DNA from: Chitinophaga terrae (ex Kim and Jung 2007)
Lineage (GTDB): Bacteria > Bacteroidota > Bacteroidia > Chitinophagales > Chitinophagaceae
DNA length: 64,000 bases
Assembly (NCBI RefSeq): GCF_900107795.1
Contig: NZ_FNRL01000023.1
Location: forward strand, 45,349 to 109,348
Direction of reading: 5' to 3'
Both the position numbers and the translations under genes were made by a program. The notes under the pieces were generated by a model that saw only the letters and a program-made list of their open reading frames with translations, was not told where the DNA came from and made no database searches. Position 1 is the first letter of the stretch; the number at the start of each line of letters is the position of its first letter. Below, one piece after another: positions 59,777 through 64,000 of the stretch.

Positions 59777-60787
59777 ATGAAATTAGTAAGCTACTTAAGA
59801 GAAGAAACCGACCAACTGGCCATACTGGCAAATGGACTGCTCTACAATACACAAGACCTGCACCCCGATCTGCCCAATAATATGGGAATGTTCCTCATGA
59901 TGTGGGAAGATGTAATAGAGATAGCCAAACAGGCCGACGCAATGCTGAAAGAAGGCAAACACCCCGGGGGTACAACCGGTATCCCGGTTGACTCGGTAGA
60001 CCTCTTATCGCCGGTGCCTTTCCCTACTTCCTGCCGCGATGGATATGCATTCCGCCAGCATGTTGAAGCTGCCCGCCGCAACAGGAAAGTACCTATGATC
60101 CCGGAATTTGATCAATACCCGATCTTTTATTTCACCAACCATAACGCTATCCAGGGTCCCGGCGCCGTTTCATGCATGCCCGACCATTTCCAGAAACTGG
60201 ATTTTGAACTGGAAGTAGCGATCGTGATCTGCAAAGCCGGCAGAAATATCACAGCGGCCGAAGCAGACGAATACATTGGCGGATACATGATCATGAACGA
60301 TATGAGCGCACGCACCCTCCAAATGGAAGAAATGCTGCTCAACCTTGGCCCGGCCAAAGGTAAAGACTTCAGCACCGTTGTTGGCCCTATGCTGGTAACG
60401 CCGGATGAACTGGAAGCCTATAAGATCCCGGCGAAGCCAGGTCATACAGGCAATAATTACAACCTGAAAATGACCTGCAAAGTAAATGGCATCCAGGTAA
60501 GTGAAGGAAATATGGGAGATATGGACTGGACATTTGCTGAAATCGTTGAACGCTGCGCGTATGGCGCCAATATCCTGCCTGGCGATATTATCGGCAGCGG
60601 TACCGTAGGCACCGGTTGTTTCCTGGAACTCAACGGCACCGGCAAACTGAACGATCCGGAATATAAAGAACAATGGCTGCAGCCCGAAGATGTAGTGGAA
60701 ATGGAAGTAACCGGCCTTGGTACCCTTACCAATATCATCAAACAGGAAGACAGCGACTTTTCTATCCTGGCTTTAAAGAAAAAATAG
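59777..60787 (+). CDS. Fumarylacetoacetate hydrolase family protein
   Basis: A 336-residue enzyme of the FAH superfamily, which cleaves C-C bonds of acylpyruvate-like compounds or isomerises related ring-cleavage products. Seen: RDGYAFRQHVEAARRNRK, the metal ligands in LDFELEVAIVI, GYMIMNDMSARTLQ, KGKDFSTVVGPMLV and the C-terminal GSGTVGTGCFLELNGTG. The exact substrate (for example in Tyr or aromatic degradation) is unknown. The next gene starts one base after its stop. Confidence 0.92.
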   Translation: MKLVSYLREETDQLAILANGLLYNTQDLHPDLPNNMGMFLMMWEDVIEIAKQADAMLKEGKHPGGTTGIPVDSVDLLSPVPFPTSCRDGYAFRQHVEAARRNRKVPMIPEFDQYPIFYFTNHNAIQGPGAVSCMPDHFQKLDFELEVAIVICKAGRNITAAEADEYIGGYMIMNDMSARTLQMEEMLLNLGPAKGKDFSTVVGPMLVTPDELEAYKIPAKPGHTGNNYNLKMTCKVNGIQVSEGNMGDMDWTFAEIVERCAYGANILPGDIIGSGTVGTGCFLELNGTGKLNDPEYKEQWLQPEDVVEMEVTGLGTLTNIIKQEDSDFSILALKKK

Positions 60788-60788
60788 T

Positions 60789-61664
60789 ATGCAGATAGAT
60801 CCTTTAAGTATCAAAACCAGCGAGTTGCATGCTTACCTGCTGGGGGCGGTGGCTCCGCGGCCTATCTGTTTTGCCAGCACCATGAACGCCGAAGGTCAGC
60901 CTAACCTGTCGCCTTTCAGTTTCTTCAACGTTTTCGGCTCTAATCCCGCTACGCTGATATTTTCTCCTTCCCGCCGGGTAAGGGATAATACAGTGAAACA
61001 TACCCTGGAAAATGTAATGGCTACCAGGGAAGTGGTGATCAATGTGGTGAACTACAACATGGTGCAGCAAGCTTCCCTGGCCAGTTGCGAATACCCTGCA
61101 GGCGTAAATGAATTTGAAAAATCGGGCTTCACTCCGGTGCCTTCCGAAAAGATCAAACCATTCAGGGTAAAGGAAAGCCCTGTGCAGATAGAATGTATCG
61201 TGAAAGAGATCATCGTAACCGGACAGGAAGGAGGCGCAGGCAACCTCGTGATCTGCGAACCGGTAATGCTGCATATCACCGAAACCATACTGGACGCCAA
61301 CGGCAAAATAGATCCGCATAAAATAGACCTGGTAGCAAGAATGGGAGGCGATTATTATTGCCGCGCCTCCGGCAATGCCGTGTTTGAAGTAGCGAAACCC
61401 AATACCAAACTGGGGATCGGCGTAGATGCGCTGCCTGCAGCCATCCGGAACAGCAGCATCCTCACTGGTAATAACCTTGGCCAACTGGCCAACGTACATG
61501 AACTGCCATTCATTGATCCGGCATTTCATGACGATCACCTTAAAAACATCATCCAATATTATAGCGTCACGCCAGACGAAATGGAGAGGGAGTTGCACCT
61601 GTATGCCAAACAGTTGCTGGAGAGAGGAGATGTGCGGGCGGCGTGGCAGGTCCTCCTCGCGTAG
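60789..61664 (+). CDS. Flavin reductase family protein
   Basis: A 291-residue FMN-binding split-barrel protein of the flavin reductase-like family: GAVAPRPICFASTMNAEGQPN near the N-terminus, NLSPFSFFNVFGSNPATLIF and AREVVINVV-like strand (TREVVINVVNYN) are typical FMN-binding segments. It probably supplies reduced flavin or is a flavoenzyme in the same pathway as the FAH protein. Its TAG stop is followed after 5 bases by palindromic element B. Confidence 0.9.
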   Translation: MQIDPLSIKTSELHAYLLGAVAPRPICFASTMNAEGQPNLSPFSFFNVFGSNPATLIFSPSRRVRDNTVKHTLENVMATREVVINVVNYNMVQQASLASCEYPAGVNEFEKSGFTPVPSEKIKPFRVKESPVQIECIVKEIIVTGQEGGAGNLVICEPVMLHITETILDANGKIDPHKIDLVARMGGDYYCRASGNAVFEVAKPNTKLGIGVDALPAAIRNSSILTGNNLGQLANVHELPFIDPAFHDDHLKNIIQYYSVTPDEMERELHLYAKQLLERGDVRAAWQVLLA

Positions 61665-61669
61665 GTTCA

Positions 61670-61929
61670 CGCAAAGGGGCGGAAGGAGGCAAAGGGCGCA
61701 AAGGATTTTGGATTGAAGCGAGTTTTAAGAAATAAAGGAGCGAGTTTTAGTTTTAAGAAGAGGGAGTGAATTTTTAAGGAGGAGAGGAACGTATTTTAAA
61801 AAGCAAGACAACAAAATAAGAAAGCAAAGGGATTAAAAGATCATTGTATATAACACAATCTTTTAATCCCTTTGCTTTCTTATTTTCCTTGAAAAACTTT
61901 GCGCTCTTTGCCTCCTTAGCAACTTTGCG
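61670..61929. repeat. Nested palindromic repeat element B
   Basis: Outer arms near 61670-61705 and 61893-61929 are imperfectly complementary (CGCAAAG at both ends, AAGGAGGCAAAG inside). Inner arms 61813-61841 and 61858-61886 are perfectly complementary over 29 bases. The region fills the space between two convergent genes: it starts 5 bases after the flavin reductase TAG and ends 3 bases from the TAG of the DUF4197 gene. It is a relative of element A (32897). Confidence 0.8.
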
Positions 61930-61932
61930 AGC

Positions 61933-62694
61933 CTACTTGGCTCCGAATACTTTCTTCAGCAAATCAGTAGTTCTGGCGGCAGGGTTAGTCCGGATTGCCG
62001 CTTCCTCTTTGCCTATCTGGTCGAACAGGGCGTTTACTGCCATGGTAGTTACATAGTCTTTGAGGTCAGGATTGGCTTTATTGAAAGTAGTAGGCAGTTT
62101 ATTGTAGGTATTCACAATGTCGGTGTAATACCTGGTAGCTGCCGTACTGTCGAGCGTTTTCTGGATCACCGGAGCAAATGCTGCTTTCAGCTCGTCTGTT
62201 GTTTTACTTTTGAAGTAATCAGTAGCTGAAGTATTGCCACCTTTAACGAGGTTTAAAGCGTCTGTTAACGTCATTTTTTTAATAGCGTTAACGAAGATAG
62301 GAGCTGCATAACCTACCGCTTTCTCTGCAGAACGGTTGATCTGCAAAATAGCCTTATCTACCTGGCTGCCTAAGCCTATAGACCGCAGCGTGTTCTCTAT
62401 TTTAACCGCATCCGGGGGAAGTAATACCTTGTAAATATCACTGCCAAAGAAGCCATTAGTTTTATTCAATTTGGAAATACCTGCGGAAACGCCTTTGGCC
62501 AATGCTTCTTTAATAGCGGAACCAGCGTCGGATTCAGTAATACCAGCCAGGGAAACAGTTCCGGATGAAGAAGAAGTGTCTTTGGCAGTAGTTGATTGTT
62601 CCAGCCTTTTACTCAATTTCTTTAAAAACTGGGCATGGCTTAATTGCGTCAGGAGTAAACATCCCAGCAATACCGATAATGAACGTCTAAGCAT
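61933..62694 (-). CDS. DUF4197 domain-containing protein
   Basis: A 253-residue secreted protein with a signal peptide (about 1-21, LSHAQ) and the DUF4197 core: AIKEALAKGVSAGISKLNK, FFGSDIYKVLLPPDAVKIEN and the C-terminal MAVNALFDQIGKEEAAIRTN. The family is helical, periplasmic and of unknown function. A complete promoter lies at 62723-62752, reaching into the end of the upstream universal stress gene. Confidence 0.92.
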   Translation of the reverse strand: MLRRSLSVLLGCLLLTQLSHAQFLKKLSKRLEQSTTAKDTSSSSGTVSLAGITESDAGSAIKEALAKGVSAGISKLNKTNGFFGSDIYKVLLPPDAVKIENTLRSIGLGSQVDKAILQINRSAEKAVGYAAPIFVNAIKKMTLTDALNLVKGGNTSATDYFKSKTTDELKAAFAPVIQKTLDSTAATRYYTDIVNTYNKLPTTFNKANPDLKDYVTTMAVNALFDQIGKEEAAIRTNPAARTTDLLKKVFGAK

Positions 62695-62722
62695 AGTATT
62701 ATTATGAACTTTAATGTAAGTT

Positions 62723-62752
62723 CAAATGTAAAAATTATTCGCGTAAAGCCAA
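62723..62752 (-). promoter_or_regulatory. Promoter of the DUF4197 gene
   Basis: On the minus strand TTG (62752-62750), 19 bases, TACATTTG (62730-62723). The -33 part lies within the last codons of the universal stress gene; the ATG follows about 28 bases later. Confidence 0.65.
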
Positions 62753-63568
62753 CAATGGAATATGTGTCTGGTACGCCAGTTTGGATGTACGGCTTCTTTT
62801 AAAGAGCGTTTCAAACAATCCGTGTTTCTTTGGAATGGTGATGATCAGGTCGGCCCTGTTAGCATCCGCAAAATTCATGATGCCTTCCACTATTTCTTTA
62901 TCGTCTACAAAATGAAATACAGGATTGTATTTTTCCAGGATAGTATCCAGCAGCAATGTTTCGTAAGGGGTATCTGAAGAGAAATTCTTATTGTTATGAT
63001 CGATATTCAGCACATGCACTTCAGCGTTAAAGAGGTCGAGGAACCTGGTTAACTGGCTGATAGGCGTAGATTCTACGATCTTCTGCAGGTCAGTGGCAAA
63101 CACTATTTTGCCAATTGGCCTGAACATGGCGCCTCCCGGCACTACCAATACCGGGTAAGAAGTGGTTTTTACCACGTCTATTGTATTTGATCCTACCAGC
63201 ACTTCTTCGAGCTTCGTTCCGCCGGTAATTCCCATTACAATGATATCCACTTCCTCTGTTTTGCAAACATCTTCTATGGTTGCTGCAAGCAGGGTATTAT
63301 CGGCTCTTGTCACCAATGTTATTTCCGGAGGCACAAGATCTTTAAGTTCATTCCGCATCTTTTCCAGTCCCTCCAGGCTGGCTTCCTTCAAATCGTCGGG
63401 GTTTACCATGGGAATCATTGTTGGCACATCCGGGATGGGAACAATGAGTTCATACGCATGGTATAAAACGATACGGGTAGCGCCATAGTTGGTAGCCAGG
63501 GAAATGGCATAAACAGCAGCATTGTATGCTGTATCTGAGAAATCGGTAGGTACCAGAATTGTTTTCAT
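62735..63568 (-). CDS. Universal stress protein, tandem UspA domains
   Basis: A 277-residue protein with two UspA folds. The first begins MKTILVPTDFSDTAYNAAVY and contains IIVMGITGGTKLEEVLVGSN, a G-x2-G-x9-G-S/N ATP-binding-type loop; the second (from about 145) is more diverged, with IGKIVFATDLQ. Such proteins bind ATP and respond to stress and growth arrest. ATG at 63568 was chosen because it begins the first domain directly. The group II intron ends about 100 bases upstream, so its normal promoter may have been displaced. Confidence 0.92.
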   Translation of the reverse strand: MKTILVPTDFSDTAYNAAVYAISLATNYGATRIVLYHAYELIVPIPDVPTMIPMVNPDDLKEASLEGLEKMRNELKDLVPPEITLVTRADNTLLAATIEDVCKTEEVDIIVMGITGGTKLEEVLVGSNTIDVVKTTSYPVLVVPGGAMFRPIGKIVFATDLQKIVESTPISQLTRFLDLFNAEVHVLNIDHNNKNFSSDTPYETLLLDTILEKYNPVFHFVDDKEIVEGIMNFADANRADLIITIPKKHGLFETLFKRSRTSKLAYQTHIPLLALRE

Positions 63569-63666
63569 ATATAAACTTTTAGATACGGTGACCAATAAAC
63601 GATCCGCACTGGTATATATACGTTTCAGCGGTTCTTTTGTTGAATACCTAGCATTCTTCGTACCAA

Positions 63667-64000
63667 ATCGAGTAGGAAGTGAGGGATTATTTCCCTCACT
63701 GTCCTCTCACACCACCGTACGTACCGGTCTGGTATACGGCGGTTTGTTAGAATAATTTAATCTGACTTTCTGTTTTCAGATAATAGCGTTCGTAAAATCC
63801 GACATAGCCTTCTTTCCTAAAGTATGCGTTGGTGAGGGTTCTGCATAGTATCGGACTACGAGCCGCACGGCTGTAACCTATACTCGTTTTGCTCCACATC
63901 CTTGCGTAATACTTTGATAAGCCAAGTTTTATAAGATTACGGTACCGGTTACGGATGGTTTTCCATTGCTTCCAGATACATATGCGCAGACGATTGTAGA
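63667..64000 (-). mobile_element. Group II intron, 3' part (continues past window)
   Basis: On the minus strand the region after the reverse transcriptase carries the domain V-type sequence (about 63711-63743, ACCGCCGTATACC ... GTACGTACGGTGGT) and a domain VI-type hairpin (about 63676-63700, GTGAGGG/CCCTCAC). The intron ends CCTACTCGAT, giving a 3' boundary at about 63667 with the usual AY end. The 5' end is outside the window. Confidence 0.85.
63747..64000 (-). CDS. ltrA: Group II intron reverse transcriptase/maturase, C-terminal part
   Basis: The minus-strand frame is open from the window edge to a TAA at 63747-63749 and codes 83 residues, among them RLRICIWKQWKTIRNRYRNL, IKLGLSKYYARMWSKTSIGY and LCRTLTNAYFRKEGYVGFYE. 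These match the maturase (X) domain of group II intron LtrA-like proteins. The polymerase part is outside the window. No HNH endonuclease region follows, so this intron lacks an En domain at its C-terminus. Confidence 0.9.
   Translation of the reverse strand, partial: YNRLRICIWKQWKTIRNRYRNLIKLGLSKYYARMWSKTSIGYSRAARSPILCRTLTNAYFRKEGYVGFYERYYLKTESQIKLF

Noticed and set aside
60804..61670. 288-codon antisense frame covering the flavin reductase gene
   Set aside because: The sense gene has a clear family match and follows the FAH gene by one base; the antisense frame is a codon-bias artefact.

Overview
The window reads as chromosome of a Bacteroidetes bacterium, most likely a Chitinophagaceae member close to Chitinophaga. 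The signs are the gldKLMN cluster for gliding motility and type IX secretion, two tandem SusC/SusD outer-membrane uptake loci, promoters of the Bacteroidetes type (TTG, about 20 bases, TAnnTTTG), few Shine-Dalgarno sites and many lipoproteins. Family assignment rests on reading the translated sequence; no database search was run.

Layout. 1-6250: end of alaS, a PDZ protein, an aldehyde dehydrogenase, gatB and a TlpA-like thioredoxin lipoprotein. 6270-17040: two tandem SusC-SusD loci on the minus strand, preceded by a gene derived from an IS1595-type transposase whose catalytic residues look lost (17530-18219). 18440-31080: housekeeping genes (RND/MMPL transporter, recO, lpxH, rsfS-ftsH-lutC-like, birA, a GT39-like glycosyltransferase, nadC-lipid kinase-SUI1, DUF4783). 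31368-36860: gpmI, a lipoprotein with uvrC, and a DinB protein with a Crp-like regulator. 36924-41750: gldK-L-M-N, transcribed on the minus strand. 42016-53990: DUF255 protein, hemD, DUF4271, hemW, a deoxyhypusine-synthase-like enzyme, small secreted proteins, ACP phosphodiesterase, DUF2911, a cystathionine gamma-synthase-type enzyme, TIGR02757 and DUF6263 proteins. 54390-57510: an AT-rich accessory island with a broken IS256-type transposase, small lipoproteins, a YwqK-like protein and the detached tail of an RHS-type toxin. 57594-63568: sterol-desaturase-like hydroxylase, beta-lactamase-like hydrolase, fumarylacetoacetase-family and flavin-reductase pair, DUF4197 and a tandem universal stress protein. 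From 63667 to the window end lies the 3' part of a group II intron with the C-terminus of its reverse transcriptase.

How genes work together. GldK/L/M/N form the core motor and ring of the type IX secretion system. The two SusC/SusD loci should each build a TonB-dependent import channel with its lipoprotein lid, but no degradative enzyme, ECF sigma factor or anti-sigma factor accompanies them; the transposase-derived DNA-binding protein is the only regulator candidate nearby. rsfS-ftsH and nadC-kinase-SUI1 are tight co-directional groups.

Most notable non-coding structure: a family of nested palindromes sitting 5 nt (twice) or 3 nt (once) past TAG stop codons at 32897-33054 and 61670-61929, with a smaller relative at 6196-6246; a three-way-junction-like RNA followed by a terminator directly before a glycosyltransferase start (28211-28331); terminators whose T-tracts appear to double as the next gene's promoter; and a small gene with its own terminator that is interrupted by a single extra A (50715-50847).
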